Source: Mesotoga sp. BH458_6_3_2_1 (lineage in GTDB: Bacteria; Thermotogota; Thermotogae; Petrotogales; Kosmotogaceae). Taken from it: DNA of 64,000 nt. The notes beneath the pieces are model-generated. The model did not search any database. It was given only the letters and a program-made list of their open reading frames with translations, and was not told the origin of the DNA. Both the position numbers and the translations under genes were made by a program. The stretch is from positions 62,001 through 126,000 of the forward strand of contig NZ_JFHL01000018.1 in the NCBI RefSeq assembly GCF_003664995.1, given 5' to 3'. How positions within the stretch are numbered: position 1 is the first letter of the stretch; every line of letters begins with the position of its first letter. Below are positions 16,367 to 25,934 of this stretch, piece after piece.

Positions 16367-17260
16367 GGCGATCTTCAGAGCTTTATCGCAAACGGAGACT
16401 TCCATGGGAAGACCTCCGACAACTTCTCCGTCCATCTGAATAATGACATCTCTGTCACTCTTCACGGAGATGTTCTTGGCGGTCCGATAGCTAACGGTGT
16501 CAACGGCTAAATGTTCACCGCGGTAGATCTTTGGAAAGTGATAAAGCAAACGAATTTTAGACATCTTTGACACGCCCACGACATCAACGAGTCCATCATC
16601 CACAACAGCTTTGGGCGCTATTCTCATTCCTCCGCCAAAGTAGTTCCCATTGGCCATTGTAAGAAAGAAGAAACTGCCGGAGACTTCTTCCCCTTCAACA
16701 ACGAAACTCAAAGGATAGGTCTTTGAGGTTACGTACTCTATCAGGAAGGAGAGCAGATAAGCCATCTTTCCGCTCGTCTTGAATCTTGATTTGTTCATTC
16801 TGTCTGTTATTGCGGCATCGAATCCCGCTCCAATGACATTTACTGCATACCTGAGAGACTTGTTGCCGGTGAAATCTCTATAGAAAACCTTCAGTAAGTC
16901 TATTTCGCGTGTTTTCTTTCCAGAAGCAATCTTGACCATTTCCTTGTAGTCATGTTTGAGATCAATAGCTCTTGCAAAGTCATTGCCCGAACCGATGGCG
17001 ATGATTCCCACTGAAGCCCGAGATTTGCCGATTGTCATTCCGTTCACTACCTCGTTTAGAGTTCCGTCTCCTCCTACACTAATTATTCTTTCGTAGTCAG
17101 AGTTGTGTGAAACGTAGTCCATAGCATCTCCTGGACAAGTTGTCACGTGGAGGTCGTAGTCACCGATTTCATCACGAATCAATGTGGAGATGCTGTTCTC
17201 AAAATCTCTGCCGGCTTCACCATGACTAGCATTTGGATTAACTACTACGAGGGTTTTCAA
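16358..17260 (-). CDS. Diacylglycerol kinase family lipid kinase (YegS/DgkB-like)
   Basis: 300 residues with TTG start at 17260 behind GGAGGTAAACGGAT. The catalytic domain begins VVVNPNASHG, and the nucleotide loop SVGGDGTLNEVVNGM and GIIAIGSGNDFARAI are signatures of the DAGK catalytic family. C-terminal residues YFGGGMRIAPKAVVDDGLVDVV and MDGEVVGGLP complete the two-domain fold. It phosphorylates diacylglycerol or a related lipid with ATP at the membrane surface. It begins 50 bases after the lysine operon and no terminator was recognised between, so it may be co-transcribed. Confidence 0.9.
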   Translation of the reverse strand: MKTLVVVNPNASHGEAGRDFENSISTLIRDEIGDYDLHVTTCPGDAMDYVSHNSDYERIISVGGDGTLNEVVNGMTIGKSRASVGIIAIGSGNDFARAIDLKHDYKEMVKIASGKKTREIDLLKVFYRDFTGNKSLRYAVNVIGAGFDAAITDRMNKSRFKTSGKMAYLLSFLIEYVTSKTYPLSFVVEGEEVSGSFFFLTMANGNYFGGGMRIAPKAVVDDGLVDVVGVSKMSKIRLLYHFPKIYRGEHLAVDTVSYRTAKNISVKSDRDVIIQMDGEVVGGLPMEVSVCDKALKIASV

Positions 17261-17309
17261 ATCCGTTTACCTCCGCCCATGCTTCGATGGTAGATTTTAT
17301 CACAAGTTT

Positions 17310-18086
17310 TCAGGTCATTGACTCAAGTCTGTGAACTATAAAGGAAGCGACGTCTTCTGCGAAAGTCCCGGGACCGAACCCGGCATCGTATCCCAGTTCT
17401 TTTGCCAGTTCATGAGTTATTCTTGCTCCACCGGCTACAAGAATGACTCTCTTTCTAAGGTTTTCGGCTTCAAGAAGCTCAACCAGCGAAGTCATATTCT
17501 TGAGATGAACATTCTTTGCTGTAACTGTCTGTGATATTAGAATTGCGTCTGCACTAAGTTCAATTGCCTTTGCCACTAGCTCCTCATTCTGAACCTGACT
17601 ACCGAGATTATGGGCATCAATATTCTTGTATCTTTCCAGTCCGTAGTGACCTGCAAAACCTTTCATGTTCATTATCGCGTCGATACCTACCGTGTGAGCG
17701 TCAGTTCCGGTGCTAGCTCCTACTACAACTATCTTTCTCCTTATTCGCTCTTCGATGAATTTGTCGATCTCTTCCATAGACATTTTTTCTAAAGCAATCT
17801 TGGGGACCCGGATAGATGTGTAGTCTAAAGTATAGGAGGACTCACCATAGGCGACGAAGAAAGTGAAGTCAGACGTCATCTCCTTTGAAAAAACAATCTG
17901 GGGGTTCTTCAACCCCATCTTTCTCATCAGCAATTTCGCCGCCTCATCTGCTTCGGGACCAAATGGAGCAGGAAGGGTAAAACTCAGCTGAACTTTGCCG
18001 TCGTTCATTGTATCCCCATATGGAGTTATTCTACTCAGGTCGATTTTTGAGACTCTCTCCTCTTTATTTACTGAGAATTCATCCAT
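17310..18086 (-). CDS. kamE: Lysine 5,6-aminomutase beta subunit
   Basis: 258 residues from the ATG at 18086 (GGAGG 8 bases upstream; an in-frame upstream ATG at 18191 lies inside kamD). The cobalamin-binding motif TDAHTVGID gives D129-H131-G134, and a lysine at 142 (NMKGFAGHYG) matches the pyridoxal phosphate lysine of the clostridial enzyme, which lies 11 residues after its cobalt-ligand His (133 and 144 there). The subunit moves the 6-amino group of beta-lysine to C5 with adenosylcobalamin and PLP, giving 3,5-diaminohexanoate. It overlaps kamD by 8 bases and is the last gene of the pathway operon. Confidence 0.95.
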   Translation of the reverse strand: MDEFSVNKEERVSKIDLSRITPYGDTMNDGKVQLSFTLPAPFGPEADEAAKLLMRKMGLKNPQIVFSKEMTSDFTFFVAYGESSYTLDYTSIRVPKIALEKMSMEEIDKFIEERIRRKIVVVGASTGTDAHTVGIDAIMNMKGFAGHYGLERYKNIDAHNLGSQVQNEELVAKAIELSADAILISQTVTAKNVHLKNMTSLVELLEAENLRKRVILVAGGARITHELAKELGYDAGFGPGTFAEDVASFIVHRLESMT

Positions 18087-19641
18087 TTTGTCTTCCTCCA
18101 AGCATCTTCTCGATAAATGGGTTTCTGTACATGGAACCCTTTTCGACGACTCCGTCCAATCCTTTTCCACCATGCTGCGATCTTCTAACATTTGCGAATA
18201 TACCTTTTTCCAGCGCTTCGAAGAGACCTACGGAAACGATTTCTTTTAGCAGGACCAAAGCTTCCTTTAGCACGGTGGAGGCTCTTGCCTGGATAATGCC
18301 ATCTTCTTTGAATGCTATCTCATCACCAAGATCACGTAAATTGTTGAAAATGTAGCGTGCATTCTCAATCGCAAGATACCTGTCACTCATGAAAGGAGTG
18401 TGAATCGCTTCGGTAAGCATTCCCAGCAGTTGAATGCCTTGATTAGTCATGATGGAAATCACATTGAAAAGAGTATCTTGAGCGTAACCTCTGAAAATGT
18501 TTCCTGTCATGAACTTCGTTGGTGGCATGTATTTCAACGGGGCTTTTGGAAATATCTCCCGGCTCATCTGCGCTTGAGCGAGCTCATATAGGAAGCCGTT
18601 TTCTATTGATGGATCCATCTCGAAGGCGTGCCCAAGTCCCATTTGCTCTTCAGGGATACCGGCCATCAGCGCCAGCCTTTCGTTTATGAACTGGGAAGCC
18701 AGTACAGTGTGGGCTTCTTCATATGCATCGGCAGTAGTCAGGTAGTTGTCTTCACCGGTATTGATTATTACTCCGGCGAATCCATTAATGACCCTTGAAA
18801 AGTATTGGTCGATTATGGTCCTTTTCATGTTTATGTCTCTGAACAGGATGCCGTAGAGGGCATCGTTCAGCATGACATCAAGTCTTTCGACAGCTCCCAT
18901 TGCCGCAATTTCCGGCATACAAAGTCCAGAGCAGTAATTGCAGAGCCTGATATATCTTCCTACCTCTTCTCCAACTTCATCAAGCGCAGACCGCATTATT
19001 CTGAAATTTTCTTGGGTAGCGTATGTACCCCCAAAACCTTCTGTTGTTGGTCCATACGGAACATAATCGAGTAGACTCTGACCAGTCGATCTGATTACTG
19101 CCACTATGTCTGCTCCTTGTTTTGCAGCTGCCTTTGCTTGTACCACATCTTCATATATGTTTCCCGTAGCTACAATGACGTAGAGATACGGTTTTCTTCC
19201 TTCACCAATTTCTCGAATCAAAGACACGCGCTTATCGCGATTTGACCGAATTTTCTCAACAGTCTTACTCACCAATTCATCGATACCGTCGAAAACCTCA
19301 TTGTGAGGCTTATAATCAATGCTTCTTAGATCCATTCTTCCTCGAGAAATTTCCTCAGCAATCCTCTGAGGTGTAAGACCGGTTACCAGCAGGGCATTGC
19401 CAACAACGTATGCGGCACCTTCTTCTATTAGATTCGCCGACTTGAGGTGATCTACGACAATATTCGGCATCGGGATTCCGTGATCGTCGACCCCATCTAT
19501 ACCAAGCAGCCGGCAGACTGCTCTCTCGACACTTACCGTTGTGTGTTGAATAACGAAATCATGTATGCCGTCGGAAATTGTTTCGGCGTAATCCCTTGCC
19601 TCTGCAACTTTTCTCTCGTCAAGATTCAATTTCCCTTTCAT
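18079..19641 (-). CDS. kamD: Lysine 5,6-aminomutase alpha subunit
   Basis: 520 residues, the usual KamD size. Conserved blocks include GKLNLDERKVAEARDYAETISDGIHDFV at the start, FGGTYATQENFRIMRSALDEV, IRLCNYCSGLCMPEIAAMGAVERLDVMLNDALYGILFRDINMKRTIIDQYFSR and LKYMPPTKFMTGNIF, all typical of the TIM-barrel catalytic subunit that holds the substrate against cobalamin. Its ATG overlaps the kamC stop as ATGA (19638-19641), indicating coupled translation. It forms the enzyme with KamE, encoded directly downstream. Confidence 0.96.
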   Translation of the reverse strand: MKGKLNLDERKVAEARDYAETISDGIHDFVIQHTTVSVERAVCRLLGIDGVDDHGIPMPNIVVDHLKSANLIEEGAAYVVGNALLVTGLTPQRIAEEISRGRMDLRSIDYKPHNEVFDGIDELVSKTVEKIRSNRDKRVSLIREIGEGRKPYLYVIVATGNIYEDVVQAKAAAKQGADIVAVIRSTGQSLLDYVPYGPTTEGFGGTYATQENFRIMRSALDEVGEEVGRYIRLCNYCSGLCMPEIAAMGAVERLDVMLNDALYGILFRDINMKRTIIDQYFSRVINGFAGVIINTGEDNYLTTADAYEEAHTVLASQFINERLALMAGIPEEQMGLGHAFEMDPSIENGFLYELAQAQMSREIFPKAPLKYMPPTKFMTGNIFRGYAQDTLFNVISIMTNQGIQLLGMLTEAIHTPFMSDRYLAIENARYIFNNLRDLGDEIAFKEDGIIQARASTVLKEALVLLKEIVSVGLFEALEKGIFANVRRSQHGGKGLDGVVEKGSMYRNPFIEKMLGGRQNG

Positions 19642-21014
19642 TCACAACCTCCCTCCATCTTTCTTTTGATAAGCTGGATAAACTCTCTGTCAAGTCCCAT
19701 TAGACGGGCGATTGTTATTGCCTCTTTTGGAAAGGACTCGGTACTTCCCATTTCTACAAGTGAGTGATCCACGTAATAAGAGACATCCCTGCCCTTTTCT
19801 TTGATTACCTTCTCGTGATCTACACCTTTAATTATGAACATCTGTGCACCTTCAATGCCAAGCGCCTCTTCATAGTGAGATGTGAAAACGGATCGACATT
19901 TTTCGTTTCGGTGAAGGTATTCTGCAGAGGCCATGAGAAATGCAGGTCCTTCAACTGGATTTGTGCTTCTTCCTATTTCGTCAAAAAGAAACAGGCCGCT
20001 AGTGTCTGAATCGACAATTTCGATTGCCATTTTAAGGTGTTCGATTTCCCCTGCGAACGAAGAAAGCCCGTCTACAAAAGACTGTTTGTCTCCACTGAAA
20101 TAAATGACCGTATCATAAACAGGAATGAGCGCATTTCTTGCTGGAACAAAAAGGCCGTGCTGGAACATTGTTTGAAGGAGTGCGACTGTCCTGAGAAGAA
20201 CGGATTTTCCGGTCATATTTCCGCCAATAATCACTACTTTCCTTCCCAGTTTTGCGGAAAAGGGCTGGAATTCTCTGCCTCTCAGGTTAAGGTTTCTAGA
20301 TATTTCTGGGTTTACAAGATCTCGAAACTCATACTCCCCTGAGCTTATATCCGGCTTCTCCAAGCCAAGTTTCCGATTGAGTTCGGTGAGAGCGATTGTG
20401 AAATCTATATTTCCAATAACCTTAATCGCTGCATCAAGTGCTTCGCAGTTTTCGAGAAGTCTCTTAGAAAGTCTGGCTCTCACTCTGTTCTCGATCTCGA
20501 AGTTTTCCTGTAGAAGCTGGTTGAGTTCCGATTCCTTATCTTCAACTTCGATTCGCTGAAGTCTGTGGATCTCCTTTCTGATTACGCTTAGAGAATCGTC
20601 GCAGTTGTCGGAGATATGGAAGCTTTCGGTTCCTGAATTGTCTGGATCTAGAATCGAAAACACAACAGAAAGATCAGGAAGTTCCATCCAAGAAGCGCAT
20701 CTCCCCAGTTTCTCCCTAAGCTTTCCGCACCAATAAGTGAAGCTTTTTACTTCGAACAGTTCAATATCATCTAGGACATTTGCCGAAGAGAGGTTCGAAA
20801 GCGTACCCCTGATATCTCTGATTTTTGAAAGAATTAGCTTAAAAGAAGCAACCTTTCCTTCCTTCTCAGCCATATCAAGCTGTCTTTGGTGAGATTCAAT
20901 TATCTCGTTTGCACTCGTCATGAAGTTGAGATTGCGTAGCTGCTCTCTACCCATGGGAGTGAGAGGGTCTATGAGAGAAACTATGTATTCAAATCCACAA
21001 TCTAGATATTTCAC
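19638..21014 (-). CDS. kamC: MutS-like ATPase of lysine fermentation operons, proposed 5,6-aminomutase reactivase ATPase
   Basis: 458 residues starting with GTG at 21014, whose GTGA overlaps the kamB stop and is preceded by GGAGGAG. A longer reading frame upstream to 21389 overlaps kamB and is not credible. The C-terminal half is a MutS-family ATPase: Walker A GGNMTGKS at residues 264-271, Walker B LFLFDEIGRSTNP at 341-353. The N-terminal half has the clamp/lever-like helices of MutS but no mismatch-recognition domain. Such proteins accompany kamDE in lysine fermenters and have been named as a reactivation ATPase for the B12 mutase; the name rests on family context and not on anything shown here. 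Confidence 0.88.
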   Translation of the reverse strand: MKYLDCGFEYIVSLIDPLTPMGREQLRNLNFMTSANEIIESHQRQLDMAEKEGKVASFKLILSKIRDIRGTLSNLSSANVLDDIELFEVKSFTYWCGKLREKLGRCASWMELPDLSVVFSILDPDNSGTESFHISDNCDDSLSVIRKEIHRLQRIEVEDKESELNQLLQENFEIENRVRARLSKRLLENCEALDAAIKVIGNIDFTIALTELNRKLGLEKPDISSGEYEFRDLVNPEISRNLNLRGREFQPFSAKLGRKVVIIGGNMTGKSVLLRTVALLQTMFQHGLFVPARNALIPVYDTVIYFSGDKQSFVDGLSSFAGEIEHLKMAIEIVDSDTSGLFLFDEIGRSTNPVEGPAFLMASAEYLHRNEKCRSVFTSHYEEALGIEGAQMFIIKGVDHEKVIKEKGRDVSYYVDHSLVEMGSTESFPKEAITIARLMGLDREFIQLIKRKMEGGCE

Positions 21015-22015
21015 TTTGGAATCTCCTCCATAACATCGACAATGGGCACATCGATCTTCTTTTCGAGTGCTCTTATAAGTTCTCTTGAATGAATCTTGAA
21101 TCCTGTTGGAGAAAATGGATTCACAGTTACGGCAATAAGATTTGCTGGATGGAGAACTTCCAGTCGGCCACCGGCTCTTTCGTAATTCATTAGGCTCCTT
21201 TCGTCGACAAAGATCCTCGAAAAATCCTTCACCACCACTCTCGTTCCTCTCTCTGATAGAGAGAGAAGAACGGAAGATGTCAGCGATCCATCGATGAAGA
21301 TCGTTTTCCCCGCTATTCTCGCTCTTGGGTACGATGTGGTTAATGCAGAGGAAGACAGTTTTTCGAATCTCCCGCCATTCTCTATCCACACTCCATCCTT
21401 GAGTGAGAGCATGCGACTCAGTAACTTCGGTTCAGTTGCCTTTAGCGAGATCAACTTTACGGCAAAGAAAGTCTTTCGGCACAGTTCCTCCATATTCATT
21501 GAGAGTGCCGCTCCTGTGGCAAGGATTATTCCATCGGAAACAAGAGGAGTTCCTGGACTCATTCGTGACGTCGAACCATCTATCAGAATTCTTTCGCAGC
21601 CATATGATTTCATGATACTTACAGCTTCAAGAAGGTACTGCAAAATCGATGGTCCCGATAAAATGACTTTCCCATCGGTCTCGGCTCTTGCAAAGACGGT
21701 TTTTCCAAGAGGGGATCTGTAATCCATTAGATCAATTACAGTAGCTGAAAACTGTCTACTCCGGAAGTCTTTCTCAGAAGTTGCAAAATACGTTCCTCTT
21801 TTTAGACTTATCTCGGGTTTTTCATTAAGGTATATCTGGTCTCTTCTTTCACCTTCGAGTCCGGTCGATGTAAGTCCTACAGTAATCCCCTTTTCTCCGA
21901 ATTCCTTCAACAGCTTGTTCAGCACCACTGTCTTGCCTGTGTTTTTCTCGAGGCCAATTATCGACACTACTCTCAGTTTCTCGGTTAACAGTGAAATGCT
22001 GGTCGGGCTCTTCAT
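21011..22015 (-). CDS. kamB: KamB-like P-loop protein, proposed 5,6-aminomutase reactivase subunit
   Basis: 334 residues. A Walker A motif GLEKNTGKT occupies residues 21-29, followed by LNKLLKEFGEKGITVGLTSTGLEG, reminiscent of G3E/MobB-type P-loop proteins. RILIDGSTSRMSP at about residues 140-152 fits a Walker B-like strand. The protein is found with the MutS-like KamC in lysine fermentation clusters, where the pair is thought to maintain the adenosylcobalamin-dependent aminomutase. Both ends overlap its neighbours by 4 bases (ATGA with the hydratase, GTGA with kamC). Confidence 0.85.
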   Translation of the reverse strand: MKSPTSISLLTEKLRVVSIIGLEKNTGKTVVLNKLLKEFGEKGITVGLTSTGLEGERRDQIYLNEKPEISLKRGTYFATSEKDFRSRQFSATVIDLMDYRSPLGKTVFARAETDGKVILSGPSILQYLLEAVSIMKSYGCERILIDGSTSRMSPGTPLVSDGIILATGAALSMNMEELCRKTFFAVKLISLKATEPKLLSRMLSLKDGVWIENGGRFEKLSSSALTTSYPRARIAGKTIFIDGSLTSSVLLSLSERGTRVVVKDFSRIFVDERSLMNYERAGGRLEVLHPANLIAVTVNPFSPTGFKIHSRELIRALEKKIDVPIVDVMEEIPK

Positions 22016-22422
22016 TCTCCCGTGAAAAGCAGAAGGGCTTCACCGTCAACGGCCTTCTCTCCGTCTCTTTTCTCGACAGTTGTCTTTACTACCAATCTCT
22101 TCTTCTCAGAGATTTTCTCCAGGATCTCTATACTTATCTTCACTTCCTCTTCCAGGAAAATGGGTTTAAGAAATTTCACTTCCTGTTTCATGTAGATGGA
22201 ACCAGGTCCTGGGAATTCGTTTCCGAGAATGGCCGAAATGATCCCTACCGAGAGCATACCGTGAGCAATTCTTCTCCCAAACCGCGAGTTTCTTGCAAAC
22301 TCATCGTCTGTGTGAACAGGGTTCCTGTCTCCAGTCAACTCTGCAAAGGAGTCCACCATGGCTGAAGTGATTCTTCTGTTGGTAGAGAAGCACTGACCTA
22401 CAAAGAAATCTTCGAATCTCAT
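22012..22422 (-). CDS. MaoC-type (R)-specific enoyl-CoA hydratase
   Basis: 136-residue hot-dog protein from the ATG at 22422, which overlaps the kamA stop as ATGA and has GAAGGTG upstream; an in-frame ATG at 22446 would overlap kamA further. The hydratase motif is complete: [13 protein letters not shown] gives Asp32 and His37, followed by [13 protein letters not shown]. Members of this family interconvert crotonyl-CoA and (R)-3-hydroxybutyryl-CoA or similar thioesters. Here it is inserted between kamA and kamB, so it probably acts on crotonyl-CoA, the product of Kal. An alternative is an auxiliary role on another pathway thioester. Confidence 0.88.
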   Translation of the reverse strand: MRFEDFFVGQCFSTNRRITSAMVDSFAELTGDRNPVHTDDEFARNSRFGRRIAHGMLSVGIISAILGNEFPGPGSIYMKQEVKFLKPIFLEEEVKISIEILEKISEKKRLVVKTTVEKRDGEKAVDGEALLLFTGE

Positions 22423-23687
22423 TTCTTCACCTTCTTCTCCTTCCACTTTCTTATTCTGTCTCTTCTCTGGAGTGTCGTAGGCTCGAAACTCATCGAATTT
22501 CCGTAAAGAAGATCAGAGACGCCGGTGAACTCATACTTCTCCCTGTAGAGCCTGTCATCAACGTCACTGGAAGTATCCTCCGGCTCATGATATGTGGTGA
22601 TTACACCTTCATAATTTCTTAGAACGACTACTCTATCTGACTCGGAGATGTTGTATTGGGGCATCACTCTAATCTTACCGCCTCCTCCGGGGGCATCGAC
22701 CACGAATGTTGGAACGCATAGTCCCGAAGTATTTCCAATCAAAGACTCCATGATTCCTATTCCTTTCCTTATGGAAGTTCTGAAATGGCCAATTCCTTGA
22801 GAAAGATCGCACTGATATATGTAATAAGGTCTAACTCGTATTTTGACAAGCTGGTGTACGAGCTCCATTATTATGTAGGGTGAATCATTCACTCCTCGAA
22901 GGAGAACAGATTGATTTCCCAACGGTATTCCTGCATCTGCTAGCATTTCGCATGCTCTAGTAGAATCGGGAGTGATTTCTAGTGGATGGTTGAAATGGGT
23001 GTTAATCCAAATCGGGTGGTATTTTCTCAGCATCTCTACGAGTTCGGGAGTCACTCTCTGAGGAAGTACGACAGGCGTCCTTGTACCAATTCTTATGATC
23101 TCGACGTGGGGAATTTCTCTCAGTTCACTTAGAATATACTCAAGATAATCGTCCCCCACAAGTAAAGCATCCCCTCCAGAAAGCAACACATCTCTAACCT
23201 CAGGAGTCTCCCTGATGTACTCAATTGCCGCATCGATTTCCTGTCTGGTTCTGGGTCTGTCGAGCTGTCCGGCAAATCTTCGTCGTGTACAATGCCTGCA
23301 GTACATCGAACACTGGTCCGTGATTAGAAAGAGGACCCTATCGGGATATCTGTGAGTAAGCCCGGAAACCGGAGAGTCTTCGTCTTCATGAAGTGGGTCA
23401 ATCATATCCCATCTGTCGATTCTTAGTTCCTTGTCCGTAGGAACTGCCTGCCTTCTAATTGGACATCTCTGATTGATTGGATCCATGAGAGTTGCATAGT
23501 AGGGTGTAATTGACATTCGAAGCGTTCTAAGACATTCGGCAATTCCGAGTGCTTCTTCTTCGGTGATTCCGATTATCTGCCTGAGAGCTTCAACAGTCTT
23601 GATCCTGTTGGCTACCTGCCAGCGCCAATCACTCCACTGAGCAGGAGTAACATCTTTCCACATTGAAATTTCCCTGTAATCTCTCAT
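22419..23687 (-). CDS. kamA: Lysine 2,3-aminomutase
   Basis: 422-residue radical SAM and PLP enzyme that converts L-lysine to L-beta-lysine. The cluster cysteines are C126, C130 and C133 ([14 protein letters not shown]), and the PLP lysine is K338 in [10 protein letters not shown]; both are offset by one from the well-studied clostridial enzyme (C125/C129/C132 and K337). The two acidic residues that bind the substrate amine there (D293, D330) correspond to D294 (YQCD) and D331 (VVDAPGG), which supports lysine and not glutamate specificity. Start preceded by GAGGTG; the gap to kdd is 9 bases. Confidence 0.97.
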   Translation of the reverse strand: MRDYREISMWKDVTPAQWSDWRWQVANRIKTVEALRQIIGITEEEALGIAECLRTLRMSITPYYATLMDPINQRCPIRRQAVPTDKELRIDRWDMIDPLHEDEDSPVSGLTHRYPDRVLFLITDQCSMYCRHCTRRRFAGQLDRPRTRQEIDAAIEYIRETPEVRDVLLSGGDALLVGDDYLEYILSELREIPHVEIIRIGTRTPVVLPQRVTPELVEMLRKYHPIWINTHFNHPLEITPDSTRACEMLADAGIPLGNQSVLLRGVNDSPYIIMELVHQLVKIRVRPYYIYQCDLSQGIGHFRTSIRKGIGIMESLIGNTSGLCVPTFVVDAPGGGGKIRVMPQYNISESDRVVVLRNYEGVITTYHEPEDTSSDVDDRLYREKYEFTGVSDLLYGNSMSFEPTTLQRRDRIRKWKEKKVKK

Positions 23688-23696
23688 TGCTTCACC

Positions 23697-24728
23697 TCAA
23701 ATGTATAGCTTCTCAAAAAGCCTTCTAATCTCTCTTGATTCTCTCAAAATATCTAGTGCAAGCTTGGCGTGACCTTTCGTGTAGCCATTTCCAATAATCA
23801 TTGTTATATCCTTTCCCACACCTTCGGCACCAAGAGCTGCTCTTGTGAAAGAAGTCGCCATGCTAAAGAAGTAGACAATACCTCCGTTCTTTACCGCGAG
23901 AATCGATCCCATTTCTGTCCCAGGAACATTAACGTTGTTGATAACCACATCGCAGAGGTTTTCATCTGTAATTCTTTTGATTTTCTCAAACACGTCAAGC
24001 GGTTTAGTTGCATCGGCAATCACTACTTCATGTGCCAGTTTATACTCGCGGATCCTCTCGGCATTCTCTTCTGAATATTCTACTACAATCACTTTTCCCG
24101 AGTCACCACATTTCTTCATTGCCTGATAGCAGCACAGAACGCCGGATTTGCCCCCACCTCCCAGTATAGCTACATTCATGCCGTTCTCAACAAGTTTGTC
24201 GACCTGTGCTGGTGCCCCGGCAACATCCAAAACCGCAAGGGCCATCTTTGCTGGAATATCAGAGGGCAGCTTCGAGTAGATGCCACTTTCAAACAAGATT
24301 GCGTTTCCCACAATGTCTACCTGATCCTTTTCAAGATGGACATTAAGAATTCTCTCGATTCTAAGGGGTGTCAGAGAAAGCGAAACAAGTGAAGCTATCC
24401 TATCGCTAACTTTCAAATCTCTTTCAGAAAGATCTTTTCCAATTCGAGATATCCTTCCTATGAGCATCCCTCCGGAGCCGGTTACAGGATTTTGTAGCTT
24501 TCCCCTGTCCTTAACTATGTCCATTATCATATGTGAGATTCTCGATTCATTGTCCTCACACGCTTCTCTTATTTGCGTGAAACTCGCAGAATCAACGTTC
24601 AAAGTCTCCACATCGACGAGAATTTCGTTGTCATATAGCTCCGTTGAATTATCAATTTTTGCGGCCGCTTGAGGGAGGAACCCAATAGGTTCAATTACTC
24701 TGTGGCTTCCATAAGGACATCCTCTCAT
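23697..24728 (-). CDS. kdd: L-erythro-3,5-diaminohexanoate dehydrogenase
   Basis: 343 residues. It begins [22 protein letters not shown], the characteristic Kdd start, and contains a nucleotide-binding fold with NVAILGGGGKSGVLCCYQAMKKCGDSG (about residues 183-210) followed by VIVVEYSEENAERI. It oxidatively deaminates 3,5-diaminohexanoate to 3-keto-5-aminohexanoate with NAD(P). Its ATG overlaps the kce stop as ATGA (24725-24728). Cytoplasmic. Confidence 0.95.
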   Translation of the reverse strand: MRGCPYGSHRVIEPIGFLPQAAAKIDNSTELYDNEILVDVETLNVDSASFTQIREACEDNESRISHMIMDIVKDRGKLQNPVTGSGGMLIGRISRIGKDLSERDLKVSDRIASLVSLSLTPLRIERILNVHLEKDQVDIVGNAILFESGIYSKLPSDIPAKMALAVLDVAGAPAQVDKLVENGMNVAILGGGGKSGVLCCYQAMKKCGDSGKVIVVEYSEENAERIREYKLAHEVVIADATKPLDVFEKIKRITDENLCDVVINNVNVPGTEMGSILAVKNGGIVYFFSMATSFTRAALGAEGVGKDITMIIGNGYTKGHAKLALDILRESREIRRLFEKLYI

Positions 24729-25549
24729 AGGTCTTTCCTCCTGATCCCAAGTATTGCTCTTGCTTCAGCGGGAGTGGCGACGTCTCTGCCGAGCTCTCCT
24801 GCAATTCTCACAACTCTCTGGACTAACTGCGCGTTAGAAAGAGCAAGTTCACCCTTTGCATAGTAGATGTTGTCTTCAAAACCTACCCTTACATGTCCCC
24901 CAAGAAGTATAGCGAACGTTGCAAGAGGAAGCTCATTTCTTCCGATACCGGCTACCGTCCAGGTACTTCCTGATGGTATTGAGTTAATCATATGGATCAA
25001 ATCTTCGATGTTTCCGGGGCTAGCCCCAGGGACTCCAAGGACAAAGTCAAAGTGAATCGGACTCTCTATCAGACCCTTTTTACGCAATCTAAGCGCATTT
25101 TCAATCATACCTCTTTCGAATACTTCAATCTCGGGTTTGATGTTTCTCTTCTTCATCTTATCTGCGAAGTATTCAATAGTCTCTTCCGAGTTAAAGAAGA
25201 CATCACTCCCGAAATTGCACGTACCGGTAGAAAGAGTTGCCATCTCCGGATCCAGTTCGAGCGGTTCAGCTCTCTCCTCTGCCTTGTGCCACACAGCTCC
25301 GCCGGTTGATGGTTGAAAGATCAGGTCGCATTTACTTTTTATTCTTTCCATGATATCTCTGTACACTTCTCGGTTCTGGGTTGGTTTTCCAGAAGAATCT
25401 CTTGCGTGAATATGGACTATGCTTGCTCCTGAAAGGAAGCATTCATAAGCTTCAGATGCGATTTCTTCTGGAGAAACCGGGAGAGCCGGTTGTTGTTCTT
25501 TCATCACTTCCGCACCGGTCAGGGCAGCCGTGATTATTAGTTTATTCAT
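24725..25549 (-). CDS. kce: 3-keto-5-aminohexanoate cleavage enzyme
   Basis: 274-residue BKACE-family TIM barrel. The zinc ligands are visible in [17 protein letters not shown] (the HIH pair near residue 46-48). Also typical are [36 protein letters not shown] and [16 protein letters not shown]. It condenses 3-keto-5-aminohexanoate with acetyl-CoA to give acetoacetate and 3-aminobutyryl-CoA. It overlaps kal by 8 bases and kdd by 4 bases. Length is normal for the family. Confidence 0.95.
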   Translation of the reverse strand: MNKLIITAALTGAEVMKEQQPALPVSPEEIASEAYECFLSGASIVHIHARDSSGKPTQNREVYRDIMERIKSKCDLIFQPSTGGAVWHKAEERAEPLELDPEMATLSTGTCNFGSDVFFNSEETIEYFADKMKKRNIKPEIEVFERGMIENALRLRKKGLIESPIHFDFVLGVPGASPGNIEDLIHMINSIPSGSTWTVAGIGRNELPLATFAILLGGHVRVGFEDNIYYAKGELALSNAQLVQRVVRIAGELGRDVATPAEARAILGIRRKDL

Positions 25550-25934
25550 TGTTCTTCCTCTGCCTGTTCTTCGGAACTACGCATGTTCCGCTGGCTTTGC
25601 ACACCAGGACCGGTTCGGTGAGGATTTCGGCCGCCGAATCACCTATATCCGACCTCGTCTGAGCGACCTTGAAGGCTTGGAAAATCATCTTCCTAGATGT
25701 GTTGCCGGTTGAGACTATTTCTCCTGTCGCTTCAACGTAATCTCCTGCATAGACAGGAGCAAGGAATTCGATGTTGTCATAGGCCTTGAATAAGCCCTCA
25801 TCACCGTCATTTCTTATCAGCAACTCAGTAGCAACATCACCAAACATCTGGATAACTTTCGCACCATCAACCAAATTGCCTCCGTAATGAGCATCTTGAA
25901 GGCTCATTCGAATTCTGATCATAGCCTTTGTCAA
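25542..25934 (-). CDS. kal: 3-aminobutyryl-CoA ammonia lyase
   Basis: About 130 residues from a TTG at 25934 (AAGGGGGT seven bases upstream); a longer frame to 25955 includes the ribosome binding site. Hot-dog protein with [45 protein letters not shown], the conserved Kal N-terminus, and [18 protein letters not shown]. It removes ammonia from 3-aminobutyryl-CoA to form crotonyl-CoA. It is the promoter-proximal gene of the operon although it acts last in the deamination sequence. Confidence 0.93.
   Translation of the reverse strand: MTKAMIRIRMSLQDAHYGGNLVDGAKVIQMFGDVATELLIRNDGDEGLFKAYDNIEFLAPVYAGDYVEATGEIVSTGNTSRKMIFQAFKVAQTRSDIGDSAAEILTEPVLVCKASGTCVVPKNRQRKNNE

Noticed and set aside
21015-21389. 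Upstream extension of the kamC reading frame
   Set aside because: It lies wholly within kamB in another frame; the GTG at 21014 has a good ribosome binding site and GTGA coupling.
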